NCBI GenBank assembly: GCA_964628455.1
Contig: CAZVPD010000184.1
Span: forward strand, 1-6,811
Direction: 5' to 3'
Source of the DNA: JAQVWU01 sp964628455
GTDB taxonomy: Bacteria > Bacillota > Clostridia > Oscillospirales > CAG-272
Length of the DNA: 6,811 bases
Position numbers and translations under genes: made by a program. Each line of letters opens with the position of its first letter. The stretch's first letter is position 1. The notes beneath the pieces are model-generated. The model searched no databases. It saw only the letters and a program-made list of their open reading frames with translations, and was not told the DNA's origin. Below are positions 1 to 6,389 of the stretch, in pieces.

Positions 1-449
1 GCGGTGGGTTCGTTGATGATGCGCATCACTTCGAGACCGGCAATGCGGCCCGCATCTTTGGTTGCCTGACGCTGGGCGTCGGAAAAATAAGCCGGGACCG
101 TTATGACCGCCTGTGTGACCGCGGTTCCCAGATAAGCTTCCGCGTCCGCTTTGAGTTTCTGCAGGATCATGGCAGAAATTTCCTGCGGCGTGTAGTTTTT
201 ATCGTCGATTTTGACCCGGTGGTCCGTACCCATCTCGCGCTTGATCGAACTGATGGTGCGGTCGGGATTGGTGATCGCCTGCCGTTTTGCGACCTGGCCT
301 ACCATACGTTCGCCGTTTTTGGAAAAAGCGACGACCGAAGGCGTTGTGCGCGCTCCCTCGGGATTGGTGATGACGATAGGTTCACCGCCTTCATAGACTG
401 CGACGCATGAATTTGTGGTTCCGAGATCTATACCGATAATTTTTCCCAT
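1..449 (-). CDS. dnaK: Molecular chaperone DnaK (Hsp70), N-terminal 149 residues, cut by window edge
   Basis: ATP-dependent cytosolic Hsp70 chaperone that works with DnaJ and GrpE. Only the start of the nucleotide-binding domain is present. Visible motifs are the phosphate-1 loop GIDLGTTNS at about residues 6-14, RTTPSVVAF at 34-42, AITVPAYFSDAQRQATKDAGRIAGLE running up to about 140, and RIINEPT at the window edge. Between IKREMGTD and YTPQEISA the protein is short. It lacks the stretch of about two dozen residues found in proteobacterial DnaK, which is a known Firmicutes/Gram-positive signature. The ATG at 449 follows a GGAGG site (457-461) at 7 nt spacing. The gene lies 59 nt downstream of grpE with no terminator between, so it is the third gene of the HrcA-controlled operon. 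dnaJ would be expected beyond the left edge, but this cannot be seen. Identification is essentially certain; the partial state is due only to the window edge. Confidence 0.98.
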   Translation of the reverse strand, partial: MGKIIGIDLGTTNSCVAVYEGGEPIVITNPEGARTTPSVVAFSKNGERMVGQVAKRQAITNPDRTISSIKREMGTDHRVKIDDKNYTPQEISAMILQKLKADAEAYLGTAVTQAVITVPAYFSDAQRQATKDAGRIAGLEVMRIINEPT

Positions 450-508
450 AAAATTTCCTCCGTTTGTTTTTAATATTTTTTATTTGTGATATGTTTTATA
501 TTGCTCCG

Positions 509-1237
509 TCAGTTTACCACTTTGACCATCGCATACCGGATCACTTTTTCATCCCTCTTATAACCCTTCTGGAAAACCTCGTCGATTTCATTCACGCCTT
601 TTGTTTCGTCTTCTTCATGCATGACGGCGTTATGGAATTCGGGATTGAAGGGTTCGCCTTTGGCGCCGACGGTGACAACTCCCATATGACCGAGTGCTTC
701 GGTAAACTGATTCAGGGTCATGACGACGCCTTCTGTCAGTTTGTCGTCTTTTGCCGATCCGGCATCGGCGAAGGTCAGCGCGCGTTCCAGGTTATCGATG
801 ACCGGCAGTATTTCCTTCAGTGCGTCCGCATAGGCGTCGGTATAGGCGGATTCGCGTTCTTTTGCCGACCGTCGGCGGAAATTATCATATTCGGCGATCA
901 TACGCAGATACCGGTCTTCAAGTTCCGCGAAAGATGTCGAAAAGTTTTTGTTTTCTTCCTTCAGTTTTTTTATTTCGGCCTTACATGCGCGCAAAGATTT
1001 TTTATCATCCGGATGACCGCCTGCGGTGCTTTCGCCGTCTGCCTCATCTGCTCCGGAATTTATATCTGCATTTTCCTGTGTGCCGGCCGGTTCTTTTATA
1101 TATTCCTTTTCACCTGTTTCATCCGCCGGGGGATTTTCTGATTTTATACCGTCGGCTTCAGTCTTTTTTGTCTGTTCCGGCTCGTTGCCGGCGGGTACGC
1201 CGGATGCGGTTTTATATTCTTCCCTGCTTATGTTCAT
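509..1237 (-). CDS. grpE: Nucleotide exchange factor GrpE
   Basis: Co-chaperone that forms a dimer and drives ADP release from DnaK in the cytosol. The 242-residue protein is longer than B. subtilis or E. coli GrpE (about 190-200). The extra length is an N-terminal region of about 75 residues rich in E, D, K, G and P, probably disordered. The long dimerisation helix follows from about 80 to 135 (LKEENKN through RYLRMIAEYDNFRRRSAKERE), then ALKEILPVIDNLERAL at 139-154. The C-terminal beta domain has the family signature: GEPFNPEFHNAVMHEED at about 194-210, then VFQKGYKRDEKVIRYAMVKV at 221-240. The ATG at 1237 has GGAGG (1250-1254) upstream at a fairly long spacing of 12 nt. It starts 29 nt after hrcA and is followed by dnaK, the standard Firmicutes heat-shock order. 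Family assignment is secure; the role of the acidic tail is unknown. Confidence 0.97.
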   Translation of the reverse strand: MNISREEYKTASGVPAGNEPEQTKKTEADGIKSENPPADETGEKEYIKEPAGTQENADINSGADEADGESTAGGHPDDKKSLRACKAEIKKLKEENKNFSTSFAELEDRYLRMIAEYDNFRRRSAKERESAYTDAYADALKEILPVIDNLERALTFADAGSAKDDKLTEGVVMTLNQFTEALGHMGVVTVGAKGEPFNPEFHNAVMHEEDETKGVNEIDEVFQKGYKRDEKVIRYAMVKVVN

Positions 1238-1266
1238 TCCGGTTTACTTCCTCCGCTCAGTGATTT

Positions 1267-2331
1267 TTACTGCTTGATTTTTCTGCCTTCATCGTCGTCT
1301 TTGATCATTTCGGAAATGCTGCGGGTCAGGTATTCGACGGTTGTCACAACTTTGGAATAATCCATGCGGCACGGACCGATGACTCCGATTGCGCCTACCG
1401 TATAATTTCCCGAAGTGATCGTCTTGAAAATCAATGAAGTGTGGCGCATGATTTCAACCGCGTTTTCATTTCCGATATATATATTTATGATGTTTTTATC
1501 CGATTTCGATACGATATCAAGGATATCGTCCTTGCGCTCAAGAACTCCGAGCATGCCGGAAAGCAATTCGATATTGCTGAATTCCGGATAAAGCAGAAGT
1601 CTGTTTACACCCTCCAGCCTCAGGTCGCCGCCGTCTGACTCGGTTGCCGCTTCGTAAATGCATTTCATGACGGGTGCTATCAGTGAATCATATCCGATCA
1701 GCTGCGTCTGCAGCTCGATCATAACCGGCATCGTGACTGCGCTGAGTTCTATTCCGCACAACAGTTCATTCAGGGCTTTTTCCAGCCGTTCCAGTCCGTC
1801 GTCGTCAGTTTCCCTCGAGATATGGATATATTTCGTCTTGACGGTCTCGGTCGCGGTGATCATAATGATGAGAAAACTGTCCGAACTGAGTTTCAGTATT
1901 TTATAACGAAGGATGATAACCGACCTGGTTTTCGGTTTGACGGTAAGCGACGTATAATTGGTCAGCGATGAAATCAGTCTGCCGGCGCGTTCAAGAATAC
2001 TGTCAAGTTCGGCAACTTTATTCCTGACAAGGTTGTTCAGTTCCCTTATTTCGCCGTTTGTCAGTTTGTAGCTCTGCATCAGAATGTCGACATACAGGCG
2101 GTAACCTTTCTCCGATGGGATCCGTCCTGCCGAAGTATGCGGCTGTACCAGATATCCCAGCTCCTCGAGTTCGGCCATCTCATTGCGTATGGTAGCCGAT
2201 GAAAGAGTTATAAGGTTGTTTGACGTCAGATATTTGGATCCGACAGGCTCGCCCCCGGTAATATACGCGTCGATGATAGCCCGCAGTATAAGCTTTTTTC
2301 TTTCGCTCAATTCATTTAATCCGTATTGCAT
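1267..2331 (-). CDS. hrcA: Heat-inducible transcription repressor HrcA
   Basis: DNA-binding repressor of class I heat-shock genes. In characterised Firmicutes it binds the CIRCE operator and its activity depends on GroEL. The 354 residues compare with about 340-350 for the family. The N-terminal winged helix-turn-helix is clear: ERKKLILRAIIDAYI at about 10-24, EPVGSKYL at 28-35, SSATIRNEMAELEELGYL at 44-61, then the wing HTSAGRIPSEKGYRLYVD at 65-82. The middle part is the GAF-like dimerisation region. C-terminal family motifs are GVNRLLLYPEF (241-251), IGNEN (286-290) and GAIGVIGPCRMDYSKVV (313-329). The ATG at 2331 sits 8 nt from a full AAGGAGG site (2340-2346). It is the first gene of the operon and has a CIRCE element 43 nt upstream of its start codon, so autorepression is expected. 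No anomalies were seen. Confidence 0.98.
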   Translation of the reverse strand: MQYGLNELSERKKLILRAIIDAYITGGEPVGSKYLTSNNLITLSSATIRNEMAELEELGYLVQPHTSAGRIPSEKGYRLYVDILMQSYKLTNGEIRELNNLVRNKVAELDSILERAGRLISSLTNYTSLTVKPKTRSVIILRYKILKLSSDSFLIIMITATETVKTKYIHISRETDDDGLERLEKALNELLCGIELSAVTMPVMIELQTQLIGYDSLIAPVMKCIYEAATESDGGDLRLEGVNRLLLYPEFSNIELLSGMLGVLERKDDILDIVSKSDKNIINIYIGNENAVEIMRHTSLIFKTITSGNYTVGAIGVIGPCRMDYSKVVTTVEYLTRSISEMIKDDDEGRKIKQ

Positions 2332-2374
2332 TGTCCGCGCCTCCTTTCATAAAAATCCGCAGATTATGCTGAAA

Positions 2375-2401
2375 TTAGCACTCTCTTGCTTCAAGTGCTA
2401 A
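2375..2401 (-). promoter_or_regulatory. CIRCE operator (HrcA binding site)
   Basis: On the plus strand TTAGCACTC is followed by 9 nt and AAGTGCTAA. The CIRCE consensus is TTAGCACTC-N9-GAGTGCTAA, so 17 of 18 arm positions match. The only deviation is A for G at 2393, which breaks one pair of the dyad. It lies between the predicted hrcA promoter and the hrcA ribosome-binding site, as expected for an autoregulated hrcA-grpE-dnaK operon. Confidence 0.95.
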
Positions 2402-2437
2402 TCCTTGATTAAAATTTACCATTATTGGAGCATAAAA

Positions 2438-2466
2438 TCTATATTTATATTAGTATTTATTGTTAA
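2438..2466 (-). promoter_or_regulatory. Predicted sigma-A promoter of the hrcA operon
   Basis: Read on the minus strand: TTAACA (2466-2461, 5 of 6 matches to the -35 consensus), 17 nt, then TATAGA (2443-2438, 4 of 6 matches to the -10 consensus). The predicted start near 2431 gives a leader of about 100 nt with the CIRCE element roughly 30 nt downstream of +1. The region is very AT-rich, so another hexamer pair nearer CIRCE cannot be excluded. Confidence 0.4.
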
Positions 2467-2499
2467 ATAATTATGAACTGAATATTGTGTGTGTTTTGA

Positions 2500-2531
2500 A
2501 TGAATAAAATACCGCCCAAACGAGCGGTATT
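2500..2531 (-). terminator. Rho-independent terminator of the glycosyltransferase gene
   Basis: On the minus strand AATACCGC pairs perfectly with GCGGTATT (8 bp, 8-nt loop) and is followed by TTATTC, a short T-rich tail. The stem spans 2508-2531. Its first two bases are the last two bases of the TAA stop codon (2532-2530), so transcription is predicted to end immediately after translation. It separates the sortase/glycosyltransferase unit from the hrcA operon promoter. Confidence 0.75.
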
Positions 2532-3270
2532 ACTGCTGCTGTTGTTTTATTTTTATCTTTCTCAGCCGTTTTTTGATTTTCCGGATATCGTTGAGCATAT
2601 GCAGCGTATCTCTGACGGGATTGACTTTGGATTCGGATTCCCTGTGATTGATCACCCTGACAGCGAGTTCGCTGATTTTATATCCCAGTTTTTCGGCGAT
2701 CAAAAGAGCTTCCAGATCAAACGCGAAGCGGTTTACCACGCAGAGTGCGAATATATTTTTCGCCGCTGCCGCCGAAAAACACTTGATCCCGCTCTGGGAA
2801 TCCGAATGGCGGAATCCTGCGGCAAATCGGACGGCTCTGATATAGGCCTTTGACATAAAGCGCCTTAAGGGAGTGTAGCCCCGGTAACCGTCATCCGAAA
2901 TGTTCCGCGAACCGATACACACATCGGTGCCGTCAAGGGTCATGCGGTCGGCAATTTCCGGGATGACTTCCGTGCCGTAAGCAAGGTCGCAGTCGGTAAA
3001 GACCGCAATATCGCCTGTGGCAGCCAGCATGCCCTTTCTAACGGCCGATCCTTTTCCGCGGTTTTCACAGTATCCGGTCACATAAAAGCGGGTGTCGCTT
3101 CCGATCGTCCCCGCGGCTGTTCCCGCGCAGCTGTCCTTGCTCCCGTCATCCACGAGAATAAATTCAAAGCTGTGTTCCGCATGGCTGTCGGCGAGTTTTT
3201 TCAGTTTTATAATCGTATCGGTTATTATTTTGTTTTCGTTATACATGGGGATGATGACCGACAATTTCAA
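2530..3270 (-). CDS. Family 2 glycosyltransferase, ALG5/DPM1-like (polyprenyl-phosphate sugar synthase type)
   Basis: A 246-residue GT-A fold transferase of the CAZy GT2 family. It carries the N-terminal SVIIPMYNE (4-12), the nucleotide-binding LVDDGSKD (39-46), NRGKGSAVRKGM (70-81), the metal-binding DCD within FTDCDLAYG (91-99), GSR (120-122), SQSGIKCF (158-165), and NRFAFDLEAL (180-189). The last two correspond to the D-Q-G-K and F-D-E motifs of dolichyl-phosphate glucosyl- and mannosyltransferases. From this, transfer of a sugar from a nucleotide donor to a polyprenyl phosphate is inferred; donor and acceptor are unknown. There is no membrane segment; the C-terminus is strongly basic (KIKKRLRKIKIK then QQQQ) and may contact the membrane. 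The start is TTG at 3270, placed there because the conserved KLSVIIP begins at residue 2 and GGAAG lies 7 nt upstream. It begins 33 nt after the sortase and is probably co-transcribed with it. Confidence 0.88.
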   Translation of the reverse strand: MKLSVIIPMYNENKIITDTIIKLKKLADSHAEHSFEFILVDDGSKDSCAGTAAGTIGSDTRFYVTGYCENRGKGSAVRKGMLAATGDIAVFTDCDLAYGTEVIPEIADRMTLDGTDVCIGSRNISDDGYRGYTPLRRFMSKAYIRAVRFAAGFRHSDSQSGIKCFSAAAAKNIFALCVVNRFAFDLEALLIAEKLGYKISELAVRVINHRESESKVNPVRDTLHMLNDIRKIKKRLRKIKIKQQQQ

Positions 3271-3303
3271 ATAATCACTTCCGTTTGATGATTTCCCGGG
3301 GCG

Positions 3304-4422
3304 TCAGTTGCTGATGCCGGTTAATTTTGCCTGCAGGCAATAACGGTTCGCGTAATAACCGTTTGTACAGGTGGAAAGAGTGACAATCCGGTCGGTTTCG
3401 GTAAACTCGATTCCTTTTCGCTCATAAAGCGAATTTGTTTTCATTTCGTATGCGAAATCGACGAATTGTTCGTGTGAGGTGAAATCTGTTTTTATATAGG
3501 AATAATACATGTCGGTCTGGTATATCGCGAATATTTCAAAGGTATAGATGCCTTCGGATGTCGCTATCTCGATAAAGGGATTTTCGTTGAAAAATTTCTC
3601 GTCGAGATATTTCGTAACGTGATTGAACATCAGGCCGTTTGTCATATTGTGGCCGTAAATAACCGTATTATGATTTTTCATCAGCGACTCACTGCAGCGC
3701 CAGTCGACAAAAATAGAGCCGGCGGGCAGCCACTCCCCGGTAAATGCGTGGTCCAGATATAAATCGTTGTCCTCACCCTGTACCATCGGATAATTGATGT
3801 TGGTATTGGGTATGGTGATCCATCCGTACAGATCTTTGTTTTTTGTTTTTAAATAATTTAATTTTACTTTGATCTGTTCGAATTCGGCGTTATATTTGTT
3901 TTTGGAAACTGTATCCTTATTCTGATTCGGACCGGCCGCAAGGGTCAGAGAAGTCTTGAAATCGGGTGTTGCGGGAGATTTTAAAGAACCGGGCGAATTG
4001 ATGACCTCTCCGTCACTTTTGATATAATCCGCTTCAGCGTAGAAGTCGTCTGCGAGTTCGGCATAAATATCATCCCCCCGCTTATAATTGTAAAGCGTTT
4101 GGATGATGGAAGCGGCGCTGACCGCAAAGACACCGATGCTTAAAAACAACATAGCTGTTCGTATACCGGAAATAATCAGCTCAGCTGCGGTTTTACGGAT
4201 TTTCGGTTTCGGCGGGGCGATATCATCCGGAGTAAGATGCTCGAGTGAATGCAGGAAAGGGTCGCTTTCGATGCTGTGCACCGGTTCCGTAAAACGGTGG
4301 GCTTCATCCTCCGGAAGGTCGGATTCCTCGATAAAATCGAAGTCGCCGCGCTTGACCGCGGAGGCTCCCGACATGGTTATATTGTTGCCGTAAGGCATGA
4401 TGAATTGCTGCTTTTTTAACAT
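3304..4422 (-). CDS. srtB: Class B sortase with long cytoplasmic N-terminal region
   Basis: Membrane-anchored cysteine transpeptidase that cleaves a sorting signal on secreted proteins and joins them to the cell wall or to each other. In this 372-residue protein, residues 1-85 are hydrophilic and partly acidic, followed by a single hydrophobic helix at about 88-108 (SGIRTAMLFLSIGVFAVSAA region), a linker to about 180, and the sortase domain from about 185. Class B features are LYGWITIPNTNINYPMVQ (198-215) and FVDWR (238-242). The catalytic set is H258 in YGHNM, C352 in TLSTC and R360. The topology is N-in with the catalytic domain outside. The ATG at 4422 has only a weak GGTGG site; ATG at 4398 is possible but has no visible site. 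A strong promoter lies directly upstream, and a glycosyltransferase follows after 33 nt. No sortase substrate is encoded in this window, so the substrate motif cannot be told. The gene symbol reflects class, not proven orthology. Confidence 0.93.
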   Translation of the reverse strand: MLKKQQFIMPYGNNITMSGASAVKRGDFDFIEESDLPEDEAHRFTEPVHSIESDPFLHSLEHLTPDDIAPPKPKIRKTAAELIISGIRTAMLFLSIGVFAVSAASIIQTLYNYKRGDDIYAELADDFYAEADYIKSDGEVINSPGSLKSPATPDFKTSLTLAAGPNQNKDTVSKNKYNAEFEQIKVKLNYLKTKNKDLYGWITIPNTNINYPMVQGEDNDLYLDHAFTGEWLPAGSIFVDWRCSESLMKNHNTVIYGHNMTNGLMFNHVTKYLDEKFFNENPFIEIATSEGIYTFEIFAIYQTDMYYSYIKTDFTSHEQFVDFAYEMKTNSLYERKGIEFTETDRIVTLSTCTNGYYANRYCLQAKLTGISN

Positions 4423-4472
4423 GTTACCACCGTTGAATGATTGAATCTTTTTTTTGGAGATGCGGTATGAAT

Positions 4473-4501
4473 ATTATATATCATGTTTTATTAAATTGCA
4501 A
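4473..4501 (-). promoter_or_regulatory. Predicted sigma-A promoter of the sortase-glycosyltransferase unit
   Basis: Read on the minus strand: TTGCAA (4501-4496, 4 of 6 matches), 17 nt, then a perfect TATAAT (4478-4473). The predicted start near 4466 gives a leader of about 44 nt, which includes an A8 run (4455-4448). This suggests the sortase is transcribed independently of gpmI, although no clear terminator was seen after gpmI, so read-through is also possible. Confidence 0.7.
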
Positions 4502-4565
4502 TAGCACGTCCGTTTCGCCGGCGGCCGGTGCCGATCCGGAATTTGAGCCTGCATATCCTGTGAAT

Positions 4566-6212
4566 TCATAAGAATTTCAATACCGGTTTTTCCCAGACTT
4601 CGGGCGGTTCAAAACCGAGAAGCATGGCTGTGGTAGCGGCCAGGTTGGCCAGTCCGTAGGTATCGGAAGGCAAAATCCTGTATCGGTCGGAACAAAAATT
4701 ATCATACAGGATACAGGGCACCGGATTCAGGGTGTGACTGGTCTTTGCTTTCGGCTTGCCCTCTTTCGAAACTTTCGGCGCTCCGGTTTTTTTATCCGTT
4801 TCATACATTTCGTCGGCATTGCCGTGGTCGGCGGTAATAATGGCGGCGCCGTGCATTTCATCGATCACGGGCAAAATCCTCGAGAGCATCAGGTCTACGG
4901 CCGCGACGCTGATCACTGTAGCGGCCAGGTTTCCGGTATGGCCCACCATGTCTCCGTTTGGAAAATTGCAGCGCAGAAACCGGTATTGTCCCGAACGCAG
5001 CGCGCTGATGATTTTATCGGTTATTTCGGCGCATTTCATCCACGGACGCTGTTCGAAGGGAACCGAATCGGAGCCGACTTCTTCGTATACCTCAAGTTCG
5101 TCCGAGAATTTTCCGGAACGGTTCCCGTTCCAGAAATAAGTTACATGCCCGTATTTTTGCGTTTCCGACACGGCATACTGCCGAAGACCGGCTTCGGCAA
5201 AATACTCGCCCATCGTATTTTTTATGACCGGCGGATCTACCAGATAATGAGAGGGTATGTGCAGGTCTCCGTCATACGACAGCATTCCGGCATAGAATAC
5301 ATCGGGGACGCGCACTCTGTCAAACTTGTCGAAACTGTCTTTTTCCTCGAAAGCCCTGGAAATTTCTATGGCGCGGTCGCCGCGGAAATTGTAGAAAATA
5401 ACGGTGTCCCCGTCCTCTATGGTTCCGGCGGGTTTTCCCCGTTCGGTGATGACAAAAGGCGCGATGTCCTGGTCTATGGCACCCGTTTCTTTTCGAAGGA
5501 CCGTGACCGCTTCGGAAGCCGAAGCGAACGTTCTTCCCTGTCCCAGAACATGGGTTTTCCAGCCGAGTTCGACCATGCCCCAGTCGGCTTCGTATCTGTC
5601 CATGGTTATTTTCATGCGGCCGCCGCCCGATGCGATCAGAACGTCGAAATTTTCGGAACGCAGGTCCGAAAGAAATTCTTCAAAAGGCAGGATGTACTCG
5701 AGTGCCGATGTTTCTCCGACATCGCGTCCGTCGAGAAGGATATGTATGCGGACGCGCCCGATTCCCTCTTCTTTACAGCGGACGATCAGAGCTTTAAGGT
5801 GGTTTATATGGGAATGGACGTTGCCGTCCGAAAAAAGTCCGATAAAATGCATGGCCGAATGATTCGACGTGCAGTGATCGACTGCGGCATGCCATGTTCC
5901 CGACTGATAGATCATGCCGGTTTCTATGGATTGTGAAACCAGCTTTGCTCCCTGTGCAAAAACCTGACCGGATCCGAGAGCGTTGTGACCGACTTCGGAA
6001 TTGCCCATGTCGTCATCCGAAGGAAGTCCGACCGCTTCACCGTGCGCGCGCAGGCGCAGGCAGGGATATTTGCTCATCAGCATATCGAGAACGGGTGTGC
6101 CGGCCAGCGAAACAGCGTTTCCGGGACCGGCGGGAGCGAGACCTACGCCGTCCATGACGACCGTTAATACGGGACCGCTTACTCCCGAAAATTTATCCGA
6201 TTTCTTTAACAT
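4566..6212 (-). CDS. gpmI: 2,3-bisphosphoglycerate-independent phosphoglycerate mutase, long plant-like form
   Basis: Cytosolic glycolytic and gluconeogenic enzyme that interconverts 3- and 2-phosphoglycerate through a phosphoserine intermediate using two metal ions. It belongs to the alkaline-phosphatase superfamily. At 548 residues it is longer than the usual bacterial form of about 510. Visible residues are D21 in VVMDGVG, catalytic S72 in DDDMGNSEVGHNALGSG (66-82), H134 in SDGNVHSH, DGRD (161-164), ASGGGRMKITMDRYEADW (194-211), NFRGDR (275-280), K353 in ETQKYGHVTYFWNG, D421 and H425 in PNGDMVGHTG, D462 and H463 in TADHGNADEM, and H493 in TSHTLNPVP. All expected metal-binding and catalytic residues are present. 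The ATG at 6212 has AGAGG (6222-6226) at 9 nt spacing. Motif wording around GNSEVGHNALG, FWNGNRSG and PSHYLV resembles plant-type enzymes more than Bacillus GpmI. It is divergent from uvrB and not next to other glycolytic genes in this window. Confidence 0.97.
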   Translation of the reverse strand: MLKKSDKFSGVSGPVLTVVMDGVGLAPAGPGNAVSLAGTPVLDMLMSKYPCLRLRAHGEAVGLPSDDDMGNSEVGHNALGSGQVFAQGAKLVSQSIETGMIYQSGTWHAAVDHCTSNHSAMHFIGLFSDGNVHSHINHLKALIVRCKEEGIGRVRIHILLDGRDVGETSALEYILPFEEFLSDLRSENFDVLIASGGGRMKITMDRYEADWGMVELGWKTHVLGQGRTFASASEAVTVLRKETGAIDQDIAPFVITERGKPAGTIEDGDTVIFYNFRGDRAIEISRAFEEKDSFDKFDRVRVPDVFYAGMLSYDGDLHIPSHYLVDPPVIKNTMGEYFAEAGLRQYAVSETQKYGHVTYFWNGNRSGKFSDELEVYEEVGSDSVPFEQRPWMKCAEITDKIISALRSGQYRFLRCNFPNGDMVGHTGNLAATVISVAAVDLMLSRILPVIDEMHGAAIITADHGNADEMYETDKKTGAPKVSKEGKPKAKTSHTLNPVPCILYDNFCSDRYRILPSDTYGLANLAATTAMLLGFEPPEVWEKPVLKFL

Positions 6213-6286
6213 TGACAGTAACCTCTTTGTCGGTTTTTATAAAACATACGCAGGCGACAGCGGTTATCCGGCCGCTTCTCTGATCT

Positions 6287-6315
6287 ATTATACTATAAAT
6301 TTATGAATATTTCAC
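6287..6315 (-). promoter_or_regulatory. Predicted sigma-A promoter of gpmI
   Basis: Read on the minus strand: GTGAAA (6315-6310, 4 of 6 matches), 17 nt, then a perfect TATAAT (6292-6287). The predicted start near 6280 gives a leader of about 68 nt ending in the AGAGG ribosome-binding site. The weak -35 is the only doubt. Confidence 0.65.
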
Positions 6316-6335
6316 TCAAAAATAAAATACAACGG

Positions 6336-6347
6336 GATAATTTTATC
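6336..6347. repeat. 12-bp palindrome between divergent promoters
   Basis: GATAA, TT, TTATC is a perfect inverted repeat. It lies 8 nt upstream of the -35 box of the first uvrB promoter and about 20 nt from the -35 box of the gpmI promoter. The position suits an operator for one or both promoters, but AT-rich 12-mers of this kind also arise by chance. Confidence 0.25.
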
Positions 6348-6354
6348 GCCGCGC

Positions 6355-6383
6355 TTGACATTCTTTTATAATTGGTTTATAAT
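6355..6383 (+). promoter_or_regulatory. uvrB promoter P1, perfect sigma-A consensus
   Basis: TTGACA (6355-6360), exactly 17 nt, then TATAAT (6378-6383). Both hexamers and the spacer length match the ideal sigma-A/sigma-70 promoter. A second TATAAT at 6367-6372 lies within the spacer but has no -35 at the right distance. The predicted start is about 6390, giving a leader of about 154 nt before uvrB. Confidence 0.88.
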
Positions 6384-6389
6384 AATCAT

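Noticed and set aside
450..508. Separate promoter for dnaK in the AT-rich grpE-dnaK gap
   Set aside because: A-rich runs give several weak -10-like hexamers, but no -35 at a suitable distance and no CIRCE; operon transcription suffices.
464..1141. Plus-strand ORF of 225 codons opposite grpE
   Set aside because: It lies wholly on the other strand of a certain grpE, carries no recognisable domain, is rich in F, I and C as expected from reading a K/E-rich gene backwards, and has no ribosome-binding site.
2402..2499. Small gene in the AT-rich gap between hrcA and the glycosyltransferase
   Set aside because: Only a few codons are open in any frame without a ribosome-binding site; the stretch is explained as promoter DNA.
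4500..4545. GC-rich inverted repeat (CCGG-CGG-CCGG) after gpmI as a terminator
   Set aside because: The stem is only four pairs around a three-base loop, and no T-run follows on the minus strand.
4466..4549. Short minus-strand ORF (about 26 codons) between gpmI and the sortase
   Set aside because: It ends inside the -10 region of the sortase promoter, its only AGGA is too close to the ATG, and its composition looks random.
4734..5936. Plus-strand ORF of 400 codons opposite gpmI
   Set aside because: Long, but it is the antisense shadow of a well-conserved GpmI. It starts with GTG, shows no family motif, and the codon pattern of gpmI explains the lack of stops.
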